Shown: positions 11,848 to 24,100 of the stretch, in pieces
How the letters are laid out: every line of letters starts with the position of its first letter
Position numbering within the stretch: position 1 is the first letter of the stretch
Source of the DNA: Cytidiella melzeri
Taxonomy: Eukaryota > Basidiomycota > Agaricomycetes > Polyporales > Irpicaceae
NCBI GenBank assembly: GCA_022592445.1
Contig: JABYQR010000039.1
Coordinates: 124,001 to 188,000, forward strand
Length of the DNA: 64,000 bases
Direction: 5' to 3'
The notes under the pieces: model-generated
Database searches by the model: none
The model's input: the letters and a program-made list of their open reading frames with translations, nothing else
What the model was told of the DNA's origin: nothing
Made by a program: the position numbers and the translations under genes

Positions 11848-14107
11848 ATGAAGGTTGCTGTCGTCGGTTCTGGTGTATCAGGTCTTGCTGCGACCTGGGT
11901 ACGTTAGTTTACGTCCATCGACGCCGTCTTTGCCCAGCTGACATTGTGTGTCAGGCTCTTAATGAGTTCAGTGGGCATGAGGTACATTTGTACGAGGCTG
12001 CGCCTCGTGCCGGTGGACACGCTCATACTGCCAGCTTCATGCAGGCCAGCAAAGACGGAAGTGGCGAGCGCAGGGTGGACGTTGACATGTAAGCACCAGG
12101 TTCTTTTTTTTCATGGTCTTCGACTAATGCAATATTCATAAAGGGGTTTTGTGAGTACAGAGAGCCACGGCACGCAAAAATAGCTCATTGTACTGACCTT
12201 TCTTCAGATCGTCTTCAACCCTGTGAACTATCCCAACTTCTTGCGTTTCTTGAGAATGTACCCGAAGCTCAAAGAGGCGGTGATCCCCAGCTGCATGCAT
12301 TTCAGCGTGTCCAGAGACGACGGCCTCGGAGAATGGGCTTTCAGAGGGCTAAAGTCGATCTTTGCTCATGCCAAAAACATACTCGACCGGAACACTTGGA
12401 GAATGATTTACGACATCCTTCGCTTCAACGCATGCGCTCGGCGACTTATCATGGAGAGTGAGCGCAATTTCGCCCTGGGTGGTAAGGAATCCGAGATTAC
12501 CATCGGAGAGTACCTGGAAAGAGAGGGATATTCGGACTCCTTCCGGGATAACATGTTGATTGTGAGAGAACTTGCCTTTTTGAAAGTCATGTAACGACCT
12601 ACTGACGCTATGGTAGCCCATGATGGCCGCCCTATATTGCACACCGCCCGATATCTGCGCGGCCGATTTCCCCGCAAGGACGCTGGTTGGTATTTTACAT
12701 CTTTCTAATCGCACCGTTATTGATGTTGTTGTGCAAGCTTCAATTTATGGAAAACTATCATTTGTTACAGACGAAGGACGATGCTTGCTGGATGACACTG
12801 CGAGGTGGCAGGTTCGTCGTGTTCATAATTTCGCAAGCTATTTCGTTTCTTACGCGCAAGTTTCAGCCGAGTGTACGTTGAGCACATCGTTTCGCTTCTC
12901 GACCCGTCGCGTCTGCACGTCAACACGCCGGTTCGCTCTGTTTCTACGTTCCCAGTGGACGACCCTTCGGCTTCGAGGCCGCGATTCAAAGTACTTCTCG
13001 AAACTGCACACGGCAAAGTTGAAGAGTTCGACCACGTTATCATGGCATGCCATACCGATGCAGCTCTCGATATTTTGCGTCGTGGGAAGGGCTTGACCTC
13101 GCGAGAAGCTGAGCTCCTCGGCTCGTTCCGATGGAACAAGAACACCGCTGTGCTACACAGTGACGCTCGAGTGCGTAGAATGTCAATTTCAAATATTCCA
13201 CAGTGGAAACTCACAACCTCGCGTGTAGTTGATGCCGAAGAGTCCCGAGGCATGGGCCTGCTGGAATTACTTGACCTACTCGGTAGTAGATCCAAGCACA
13301 AACCAAAGAAAGGCGAACGTTGACAAGACGTCTTGGTGAGCCATTTTGCATAGTTGCATAGCTGATGTTGAGCTGATGGTTATTCCGTAGCACATGTACG
13401 TTCACCACAGAAACTCATCTGATTGATGCTTATCTCGCTGCTTTTAGTCTGGATGAACCTGCTGCAAAGCATTCCAACAGAGGAACACGGACACCTGTTC
13501 GTGACCATGAACCCACCATATGAGCCTGAGCCAAGCAAAGTCATCTCCAGACATCAGTACGATCACGCCATCGTTGACGTTAAGGTGCGTGATATGCGTT
13601 GTTGCACACAGGCATGAATACCAACAAGTTGATCAGGGTGTCCTCGCGCAACGCAAGATGTCGGAAATCCAGAACAAACGTGGAATTTCGTTTGCTGGCG
13701 CTTGGATGAACTACACATTCCACGAAGACGGATTCACTTCTGGGCTCAACGCGGCGCTGCAGGTCTCAGGTATGTCACTTCTTACGAATATGTCTTAATT
13801 GCTTCTACTGATTGTTTCTCCAATCTCAGAACTGGGGTCTGAGCAGGATGCCGTTCGTCTCCCCTTCGAAATTCGCGGTGCTGAGCGCCAGGCTGAGCCT
13901 CACGGACTGGCCCTCTTCTTCGACTTTATGCACTTTTCCGGTGCTCAAACGGTGATAGGGAATTCTTTCGGCTTCTGCCTCGACATTCTGCAAGCACTGT
14001 TCCTCTTCTTCCTTTTCCTGTTTTCTGCATACGAGCCCAGACTCATGTCCGCACTGAAAGAGCCGATCATGTCTGCTTTTGCCACTCCCAAGGCAAAGGC
14101 ACACTGA
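11848..14107 (+). CDS. FAD/NAD(P)-binding amine-oxidase-like oxidoreductase (COG2907 type)
   Basis: Twelve exons (11848-11898, 11955-12088, 12144-12150, 12208-12561, 12617-12685, 12738-12811, 12867-13170, 13229-13335, 13391-13395, 13448-13584, 13637-13769, 13830-14107) total 1653 nt, 550 aa. The N-terminus is a Rossmann dinucleotide site, VAVVGSGVSGLAA, followed by LYEAAPRAGGHAHT, the glycine/acidic pattern of flavin amine oxidases. Next come DVDMGFIVFN, LEREGYSDSFRDNMLIPMMAALY, a middle GGSRVYVEHIVSLL and SFAGAWMNYTFHEDGFTSGL, the FAD-closing motif. A hydrophobic segment near the C-terminus (about 510-530) suggests membrane association. Bacterial relatives sit with cyclopropane-fatty-acid synthase genes, but the substrate is unknown. 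Two exons are only 7 and 5 nt long; without them the frame is lost. The adjacent NRPS-like reductase is on the same strand. Confidence 0.87.
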
Positions 14108-16704
14108 GAGTCTCGTGGTCGTTCATTTCTTTCTTCTGCTATCTATCTCCTTTGATTTATCCAACCATGCTCCGACACCCTTGTAACTCTTCATTCGTTA
14201 TTTCGTTATCACATAGACAAAGGACATTGGCGTTCTGTTGTAGGAATTATCTCTTAACCATGTACACTCTGTACCACTACGAAACGCGGTGTCCTCGCGA
14301 GCCATAAAAAACGTTTCATTCCATCAATGTTCAACGTGCAACGTCATGCGAGATAACTGCCGTGTCATCTTCAGCGTGTCGCATCTGATCATAAGTTCTG
14401 TAGTTGTGTGGATGCCTAATGGTCATAGACATTGTAACAATCAAGCACGAAGGGCCCGAGTACGCCTATCAGGTGGCAAGCTCAGCCTCCTGACGCTAAA
14501 ATGCCAAGTCGTGCACGACGTGCGGAAGTTATCAGTGCTGATGTTCGTTGAAGGAATGCATACACCCACGCTGACCTGAGCGGACATCGTGGTTTAGACA
14601 AGATGGAGCACAGTGAGCGTGAACGTGAACACAACACTGTGTTCCGACTCGGCTCGGGGTCGGGGGAGTGAATATCACTGCAGCCGTAAAGGATGAGTTA
14701 TTCCAGTCGTTCTCGTTATTTCAAAGACTGACCTGACAACGAAAATGTGGGCGGATGTGAACTGCATGTTCTAAACGCCTCCCACAATTGTTCACTTGGC
14801 CCATGGGGTTGATTCCGTAACTACAGGTTGGAAATTGATTTCAGTTATCACCACAAATATATCATGCCACGTACTCAGCTGCCTTGGAAAATGCAAAGAC
14901 GGTGAAGACTATGACATGCTCTTATGTCGACCCAGCCGTAATCCTATACGGCTTGTCTCTGGCGATAAATTGAACCATGCCAAGGAATTTGAGTTATACT
15001 AGCGGTTATCGCTTTCTCTATCCGCGTACGCGCCAGCGACTGAGAGCCCGTGAATCGGTAGGAGGATGCGGAGAAGCACCAGAGTCTTGGAGTTTTTGAG
15101 AAGAAGACAAGGAAGGGTGCTGCCAAGGCTCTGCCACTTCTGCGTAGAGAATAACGCAAGTTAGTGAATGCAGATGAGACAGGGTCTCCTCATCGTTGTC
15201 CAACCCACATACGTAAAGTCTATTGAATGCATGAATGCATGAACGCCAGACGGCGATGAGGTGAGCTGAACATATACGCAGCGTGCCTCCGACTCACCAG
15301 AGTCTGTAGACCAGCGGTACGGTGCATCACACACGAGTCAGTTGCAGGTGTGGTGGAATACAAGATGCAAAAGTCCCGAGTGTTGCCGGAGCATCCCAAA
15401 ATGTGAGGTCTTATCGCAAACGTAGACAATGTCGGGAAGACCGATTGCGAGCTTCTTTTGTACCTGCCGTATAGCAGAGTTTATAGGCAAGTTCGGGGGG
15501 CCAGTAGCGGCGATAAATCCTACATTAGTGGGCTCCCAGGAAGTGTAGCTATGATTGAGGTGTTTGGAGACAATCTGATAACAATAAACCATACACACTC
15601 ATGAGTCAAACACGTCCGAGAACATTGGCAGTATTAGCCACGCTTTGCTGATGAGGTCCTCTGAGTCAGGAGCGATGTTGCCTGTTGATATCAAAAGCGG
15701 TGAAAGAGCGGGATGCGTCCATCGATTGAGATGTCCTGTGGTTCAATCGGCGGAGCATGTCTCACACCCATTATACGGGGAAGTTCATGAGCTGCAGATG
15801 AAACCGCAGGTCAACTCGGGGTCGATTAGAAACCCATGGCGAACCAAGTGAGCGAGCAGCGTTACATTTCTGTGCCTTAGAATGTCAGACCTCACGAAAC
15901 TCTGAATCATTGCTTCCGACCCTGGAAGCGATAGCATGTCATTTGGTGTTCTATTGTGACATTGCTTGTTTTGGCTACGTACCGGGAACACCCTTCTGAA
16001 GCGGTATGACCGTGTAAACAGTGTAGGGCAGCCGTAATTAATGCGGTAAATTGACTGTAAGAAGTCAATGTACCGCAGTAAATACCTGCCCAGTTCAGGC
16101 AAACAAGCTGAACTTGTTTGTCTCTGATATCTATACCAGTGATGCAAAGAGTGAGTATCAGTAAAACACGTAAAATTACCAGAGATAGGATAAAATCAAA
16201 GACCTGGGGTTCAACGTTCAACCTCTACACAAGGTCGCTCGCTGTGTTTGTCCTTTGTAACTTGAACTGCACCAGACACTCGAAAGAAACCGCCTCGATT
16301 TCAACACACTCGCCCGACGCCCGTGGTGCATCGTCACTGGCACAAAACATCGGTCCAATTGATTATTCTGCGTATTTCTGCACTGTACATTGTGCATGAA
16401 ATATGACCATCCTCTGTTCTCACTGGGTCTGCAAGGTGAAAGCTTGAAATTTGACTCTTACCGTGCGGCCATACTGCAGACAGTGCAGAGAGATGCGTTT
16501 GTGCTTTTTTTCGCGCAATTTCCAGGAGACACGTGATGACTTACTGTTTTGAGCGAAAGACGTAGCAACGCTCCATGGCAGCCAAACGTAGCCAAACACG
16601 TTCTTTACTCACCCTCCTCACCGTCGTGCACAACCGACTCGCCATCGCTCCCTTCTAGCAAAAGCCTCCCCAACCTAATTTTCGACGGACTTGTCCTTCA
16701 CACC
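14108..16704. other. 2.6-kb region without a convincing gene
   Basis: Several minus-strand frames (15338-15598, 15785-16147, 15907-16221) have a protein-like composition. The one at 15907-16221 begins with a hydrophobic stretch, FILSLVILRVLLILTLC. I could not chain them through splice sites or name a family. They may belong to a diverged or decayed minus-strand gene. Confidence 0.3.
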
Positions 16705-17577
16705 ATGCGCTTGACATTGGCCACGGCTTTTGCACTGGCAATCTCGCCAGTGTTTTCACAGTCGGGTCCAGCGGGTACCGGCGAGCAGATGGTTTTGAAT
16801 TCGGAGCATAATGTAACAAGCTTAGAGGGCACATGGAGCTCTGGTAGCAGGGCAGTCGTTACAGGAGCGGTACGTGCTGCTCACGACTTGCGCATCTGAG
16901 TTTCGCTGAACATTCCGCAGGGTTTTGCCAACCCAGTCAACCGCACATTCACCTTCCCTGTAAACACCGGAGTATCATTCTCATTGTAAGCATGTTATAC
17001 TTTGGCAATTATCCTTTTCTTGACTCTTCGACAGTTTGAACAGCGGCTTCTATGAGATCGCTCAATATCGGTTCTTCGGCAATGGTACGCAACGACGTTC
17101 TAAATAACAGACGTCTCTGACATTTGTTATGTAGGGTCTGCGCCAAATTGTATCACCGGCACAACTACCTGGGAGCATGGTACTTTCGTGATCCTTGGCA
17201 ATGCGTCCATAATCACAACTCCGTTCGGCGATGGATTCCAACAAGTCCAGAACCCGTGTCTCGCGACCTCGAGCTTCATCCAGTCCTACAACTACACCGG
17301 CCTTTATAGGTCATTCCGCATATTCCAGGACCCGGTGGATGGCCCTAAGCTCCAAATCGCTAATTTTGACGACTCGCCTGTGGCACCACTCTTCCTAGTC
17401 TCTGCCACGCCTTCAATGCTTCCAACCCGCCCGCTTATCAATGTCACCGCCACAGCGGCAGCATCAAAGCGAGAGCTGAAGAAGAGAAGTGCTGGGGAGA
17501 GGGCATGGACGTCAGCCAGTGCTGGGGCTTTGGTGTTGTCATTGGTGACCGCTGCAGCGACCTCTATCATACTCTAA
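16705..17577 (+). CDS. ROT1: ROT1, ER chaperone / cell wall biogenesis protein
   Basis: Four exons (16705-16869, 16921-16985, 17035-17084, 17135-17577) sum to 723 nt, 240 aa, close to the yeast length of about 256. A signal peptide covers residues 1-19 (LTLATAFALAISPVFSQ). Family signatures follow in order: LEGTWSSGSRAVVTG, GFANPVNRTFTFP, SGFYEIAQYRFFGN, TTTWEHGTFVILGNASI, TPFGDGFQQVQNPC and SATPSMLPTRPL. The C-terminus has a hydrophobic segment (ASAGALVLSLVTAAATSIIL) that would anchor it in the ER membrane. Several N-x-S/T sequons are present. Rot1 is known to assist folding of secretory proteins, including O-mannosylated ones and beta-1,6-glucan factors. It is single-copy housekeeping, with no obvious link to its neighbours. 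Confidence 0.94.
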
Positions 17578-20040
17578 AGGAGCGCAAAACGAACATTTCT
17601 CTCCATCGACATCGTAGTGCGCACATTCCTGGCTCCTATGGACTATTGTTCGGCTGCGATATTCCCTGGTTTCATTTTCACCTTACTTTACTTGGCTCGG
17701 ACCTTCTATATCTCCAACTTGGTCCATGGGAATCGTCGTGATACCCCCCTCTTGATCGTTATCCACTCTTTATGACGTTCAGGTAGCATTTTCATTGTAT
17801 TGTATGGCTCGATTAGATGGCATGCTTGGCAGTCAAGCTGATTTTATGGTTCAGTAGGTGGGTACGGTACCAAGCAATAAACACACGAATTGCCCTGTTG
17901 ACGGCAAGCTGCAGCCTACACTCCGATTGAATAATAAGAAGCATTGCCCGATGTGGTCATGCGCATGGTAGCAAGTTCCCGCGGTTTGTCAAAAAGCCTC
18001 GCTGTTGTTAAACGGCGTGAGTCAATGGTTGCAATCATGCCAACTAAGTGCTCGTCAGGATAGATGAGGGTCGTCGGCTCATAGATGATAGGTTTAGACG
18101 GGTTGCGTCTTCGAATCAAATCTGAAAGGTATTTCCATGGTAAAGTAACAGCTCAAGGGTATTTGTGCTCACTTGGTATATCGCAGGTGTTGAAGTATTC
18201 ACCAAAACAATCCCGGTTATATGTCATCCGTTTGTTTAGCAGCTTAGCCAGACTGCACTGGTTAGCTCGTGTTAGTGGAGATAATCAAGTACCCACGGTC
18301 ATGCCAAAATCGCGGGCTTTGGACAGATCGCAGCCATATAAACTTCAAGGGTTGGGACCGCAGTGCGTGTACTATCACTCGTAGCAGGTCGCTGTAACAT
18401 ATAACTACCCAGCTGACTGGTGTGCTGTCCATGTGACCTTTCATCTAGGAGGAGATAGACATGCATTCCCGTGACGGATTTAATCCCGCTAAATATGTGG
18501 CATAATCACACAGTATGTTGCTCGATCATCGAGTTTCTGCTCTGTCTGTGGATATGAGAACGCAAGGCAAGTGGGCAGAATCTACGCCTGGGTTAAAACT
18601 TCTCACCATTCCTCAGGCTACTAGCTGGACAGCCTTACACCTTGACTACTATCCAGCAAGCGCCTGACGCTACAGCGAGTCCCATTCAAAGGACAACTTT
18701 GTACGGGCACATACCAAGCCACCAACCATCAGAAACACATCACAAATCTTATGGAATGCTCCTCCTCCAAACTGCCTGTATTTCCACCGTAAATCATGTG
18801 GGCACGCCCACCTGAGTCAGCTCAGATCCAACACTCGTGCAGCAAAAGGTCACACCCGTCTTCATATAGGCCTCTGCGCCTGCATCGTGCAAGAGATGAC
18901 AGATATGCCTCACTGCAGCAATGATCCTTAGAAGCCGCATGGTGGTCACTGGTTCAAGCATCGAGGCGGGGTAGGTGATACGACTCTATTTCCCCACACA
19001 TGACACAGCTACCGAGCCGAGGTTTAGAGCCACAGACATTTCAAGCCGCGCGTGTCGCACTCGGGCGTGATTTGTCAGGTACGATGGAAGACATGGAGAC
19101 AGGTGGGCTGTACGATGGAAGCTCACACTCTCATTTCAGGAAATTACGGACATGTGCCGTACATATTCAATCCAGCGGTCTATACCGACACGATCGCGTC
19201 ACGAGCGAGCATGGCGAGTGTTGCATACTGAATTGTGCAATAGCAAAATCGACTGCTTCGACCGAGCCAAGAACGCATGTCGTCGCTCTAGCCACCAAAA
19301 ATCTATTGACCTTCGACACATCCCCACCATCCGACGTCGAGGTGATCTTCGCTGGCTCGTCTTCACCAAAGAGGAGCTCATGCAGCTCTCTTCAAGCTTC
19401 AATTCAAAAAAGTATTTCCGGACAACACTTTGATCCCAATACCTGTCTGTCCGTCGGGTGTACCGAAGGCATTAATGTTCCGAGGTTTGAGCTTGTCTTG
19501 ATAGTGGCATATAGTATCAGGAATTGACGCATGTCAGATCACAAACGTCTCAAATCGTGCTGGCGCATTCGCCCTTGACCTCATGTCCACATGCCATCCG
19601 CATATGGCGACCATCGTGCATTTCGCTACTGAAGAATTATGTTTATATGCTCTAGAACGCGGTGACTATCAGAAAGGGTGTATGGCGAGAAAATGCTCTA
19701 TTGTAGCTAGGTAGGTTCGTGTTGCAAGCAAGGCCTCACCTACTACGGGGACTTGACGATAGCTCTTCGGCCAATTCCTTGAATTATGTTGGCACGCGCA
19801 CGGGCTCCGAGGTGATGCGTAAGTATTGTTGTTATTGTCAAGATTTTGTATGGGCATAATGTGATTACATTACATCGCCGCCGCGCGCACTGCGAGACAG
19901 CGAGACAGAGCGTACTGAGTCATGCTACTATCTATGTATGAGAATGGGATACGAGACGAATAATTACTAACGATAGCATGCGAGTGTCCTTTGGTGCTCA
20001 CAGACGTCCAAACTAAGAGTACAAAAGAAGAATTCGTAGC
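17578..20040. other. 2.5-kb region without a convincing gene
   Basis: A 175-codon plus-strand frame (19000-19527) is the longest open stretch. It has no motif, no hydrophobic pattern and no plausible partner exons. The rest is short frames on both strands. Contains the 3' flanks of ROT1 and PRE7, which converge here. Confidence 0.4.
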
Positions 20041-21148
20041 TCAATCCTTCTTCAACTCGCGTTGTATGATGAACACACGGTCACCATCAGTGGTCGTCGT
20101 GAGTTCTTTAAGCCCACGGTAGTTTTCCAAGCCTTGGGTTGACCGTCCCTTGGAAAGGACAACAAAGATCTCGAGCCCATCACCGACCTGTATCGCAAGG
20201 GAAACGTCAGATGATTCGTACGGCAGAGCCAAAAATACCCACCTCGATGTGACGCTCCGTTGCGCTTGTAAAGGAATCGATGACGATAGCGAGGACGTCT
20301 GATAGTGGCAGATGTGCTGGGTGTGATTGGCCAGCTGCTGCCTGCTGGTTCTTGAAGTAGATCTAGCGCCGGACGTAAGTCGGGTAAGGATCGGATGGCC
20401 ATACGTGACGCCAAACTAGAATCTACTATGCACATACCTGGTTATCTAAGAACGGTTGTACTAGTGCTTGCGCTGCCCCTGCAGCTCGGCATGCTTCCCG
20501 TTCATATGATCCCACAGGGTCAAAAGAATACACCGCCCCTGTGCCTAAAGAGAAGATCAACGTTCTGCGCACTGGGCCAGAGAAAGACTGACGTACCGTC
20601 TTCCTCAATACCACCCAGGATGTTGTAAACGTAGAAAGGGAAGAAACGGCGCCCGTACAGCATTGTCTGGATCAGGCGAGCAATCGCACCTAAAGGCATA
20701 TCTTTTGCATGCGCATGACGGTACCACTGACCAACCAAGATGAGAAATTGGGCAAGAAAACATGAGCGCGGCGGATTACTCACCTCTAGTCGTTGTTGCA
20801 CCTTCTTCACGAACATATTGCCGTCAGCTGCAAAACCGTTCACAGCCAGGACCGCGCGGTCAGTCCTGTGATGTATGTGAGGTGATGCACGCGTAGTCTG
20901 ACCACAAACACGCACAATCGAAACACCTTGGGTGCGTAGCGCGTCTGGATACTGTATCCTTCACTCTGCCTCGTATCACCCGCAATGACAGAGAAGTCCG
21001 CACCAGCGATGGCGAGGATGGTACCGCCATTCTCTGTGTAGGGGTTGAACTGGCGTTCCTGAGGCTTGGAGAATGAACCGTCGGGCATTGTCGTAGAAAA
21101 AGGCGAAAAGATCGGGAGTGCGTCGGTGACGGTAAGAGCAGAGAGCAT
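20041..21148 (-). CDS. PRE7: 20S proteasome subunit beta-6 (beta type-1)
   Basis: Six exons (20916-21148, 20784-20865, 20597-20726, 20438-20544, 20243-20362, 20041-20187) sum to 819 nt, 272 aa. Diagnostic motifs: [84 protein letters not shown] and a C-terminal [11 protein letters not shown]. This is the non-catalytic beta-6 subunit (yeast Pre7, human PSMB1): the position after the propeptide is GGTI but the subunit is not one of the Thr-active beta-1, beta-2 or beta-5. An in-frame ATG at 21091 ([10 protein letters not shown]) would give a 253-aa product with a shorter propeptide, closer to yeast. Which start is used is unclear. Confidence 0.95.
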
Positions 21149-24100
21149 AGACGGCGGGGGCCAAGGTATAAGTATACTGCAGCAGGGACGCGTCAGTTTC
21201 CTTCAGCGCGTATTTCCACATTTGCGGAGTTTAAATCCGATTTAGGATAATAATCCGAGATTTCTACTCCTCCGCTCCCACCACCATCCCCGTCCGCCAG
21301 TTCTCACCCTGCAAATCCCCCATAACCGATGATATTCCGCCCGGTTTTGATGGATCACTGCACGCCTTTGCGGCCTGGAACGATATGCGAGGCCGGCAGT
21401 TAATGTCTTTCAAAAGCAGACAATCCCGACTTGCATTCGTTGGCGATTGGACAGACAAACAGAGGCGGACACGCTGGCTTGCGTGCAACCGTCGAGGTGC
21501 TGCAAGCTGTCCAGTTGACTCTGGCGTTCACACACTTGTATATTGTTGACAAGGGAAGCATCCCATACAGTTCATCCTCGCATTTCATTTCATACAACAT
21601 ACAGAATGTAACCATTCATTCGTTGACCGCGTGCATCGAGCCGACGGGGAACATATCGTTACGTGGTTGCACCGCGAGAGCCGGCGCACGCTACATCAAG
21701 CAGCGAATACAGCATGGTCTTTCCTGAACAAAATACTCACCAGGGAGGTTCGCATACATACATCAGCATCTCGGAGCAAACTCCACCAGTCGAAAGCCGG
21801 CTATTTCTCCGGTCGACACTTGGTCGACACTGCCGTTACATTTATATTTGTAGCTCCCGGGGTCCCACCGTGACTTCAGTTTCGTCGTATGTCACGGTGC
21901 GGTCGACCACTGCAAATGTTGGGTGAGATTGCCTCGAGTAAGCACGAACTCTTTTATGCTAATCAAGGCCTCAAGGCTCATTTCCCTTTTGTATGTAGCT
22001 GAAGATCTTGCGCGGTGAATGCGTTGCGGGGTACCACCGTATCACATGCATCACAAAAATTCGACGCACTGAGCTTTATACAACGGCGATGTCACCAGCA
22101 CAGCACAATAACCCGATCATAGCGCGATACACAGGGTCCCTCGACTATCAATCCAGTCTCATTTTGTGGCACAACCATCTTCAAAGCTCTAGCGGCCAGA
22201 TCACTCGGAGAAACCAACGTTTCCCATCAGAGCAAAGCGTGCTGGCCACCTGTACTCACTGCGATCGAACTGGCTTACTGGCTTACTCCTTAGCAGATCA
22301 AGCGCGGCACGGACGCGACCTCCGACGTTTGGCCTCAGCTCCACGTCGGCATTGTGTTCCGACTCGTTTGTACCGGGCAATGTCGGCAGTCTTTCGTATG
22401 CATGCACATGCACAACGAATCTCGACACAGGACAAACACAACGAACGGCCAATTGCCGCGCATAGCAACGACTTTTGGCATGTGCGATCCCAAAGACTAT
22501 ATTATACTCTACTTACATAACTGCCTGTGTACTCCTGGCCACAGTTGATTTACGCTGACCAAAATAAGCATCTCCTTCGAGGACAACCTTCAGTACTCAG
22601 CCCCGACATCACACTCTGGAGCTGTATTCTTCTTCTCAGACCGCATGCGTTATATTGCTAAGTCGCGATTAAGTCAAACACTGTTCTAGCGATACAACAT
22701 AATCAGCTGTTGACCATACACAGCTCCATGTTATTTGCATCATCTCGATTTTCACAGTTGATAAGATCCAGCTTGTTGTGCGAGGTCTCGCACAAAAAAA
22801 CTCCTGATCGCTCATCGAGTTTTCTGACGAACAGTCGCAATCAAGTACGTTGGTTTTTTGTCTTGGTACAAGTATCAACTAACATGCAGCTCTCGCAGTC
22901 TTAGCATTTGTACCTTGCGGTCACGCTGATATTGTCACGTTGGCCCTCCCCCTGGCACTGTGTGGACCGGACATCAAAATCGAGCTTCGTGTAACATACG
23001 GCTATTGCAATTGACGATCAAGCACCGATAGGAGGCTCTCACGTCTTCCCCTTCTTGTCCAATACCATGCACGACACACTAACTGCATAGAGCTCTTTCA
23101 ATCCCTACTCTGTACCCACGTGTGGGAGCGTGGTCACCCTCAATCCCAGTGTGGCCGCAACAGTCTCATATCATTCCCAGGGACAGTATGTCCTATCTTC
23201 CTGTCAGTCCGCTCACTCTCACGTTATCGCTTCGCAGGCAACTAAAACTTCTACCGTGCCCTCTCGCGTATGACCTTCGTACCCACATACCAAAGTGCAT
23301 GACCGCTACCGGCCCCTTTCAAGCGACAGAACCTTTCAACAATCTCGCACGGTGGACGACAGTGCGGGCGAATCGTGCAGCTTCTATACTGGCAGAATGG
23401 TCTCTACAGCCACCAGTCTCCACTCGCCGAGTTCAGAATCCCCGAGAGGTACTCCAATCGTCCGAACGTAGAAAATTCGAATGCGATATCGCCAGAGGCT
23501 CTTCGGACTGTATACACGAATGTCCCTGCCCTGCTCCTCAGTATGTCGTTCTGGACTGCTCTGGTTCTCGTGGCTCATGCTACGTTACATCATATTGCCG
23601 CTTCCGGGACGCGACAATCCTCTGACAGCGATTGGTGAGCACCCCCGCTTTTCCTCAAACGCTCATACAGGTAGATTTTGACGGCTCCGGCTTTTTAGCA
23701 TGCGCTGCGCGTGGGCGAGCCCGTCTGGGTCGAGGCTCACAAAGACCCACCCTCGGTATACTTTCACCATGCTGTTTGAAAGGCTCCATGATATTCACCT
23801 TGATTGGCCGATCCTCCTTCCTGTCTCTTAGATGCCCCACACATGTTGAGCGGGTCCAGACTCGTAGGCTGAGCCAATTGCGCCGTAGAACGAACCACCG
23901 CAAGCTGGTCGACTTTTCCTGTCTGACTCTCAAAGTGACATCTACCATAACCGCGGTGGAATCCGCACATGATCGGCATTGCCATTTATTCCTAGGTGGG
24001 CTCAGCTCAAATTGCTTTATTTGGCCCTCGTTTCTCTACTGATTTTGTGATCGACACTGAAGGCAGTTTTGTACGGCAGCGTCGAAAATTTGCACAAGGA

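Noticed and set aside
18095..18125. TTCGAATC as a possible tRNA B box
   Set aside because: No matching A box or cloverleaf stems at the expected distance.
19000..19527. 175-codon plus-strand open frame
   Set aside because: No family motif, no hydrophobic pattern, no CT-rich start context, and no neighbouring exon that extends it; likely chance.
22008..22520. 170-codon plus-strand open frame
   Set aside because: Composition rich in Arg/His/Ser without motifs; the opposite strand is also open; likely chance.
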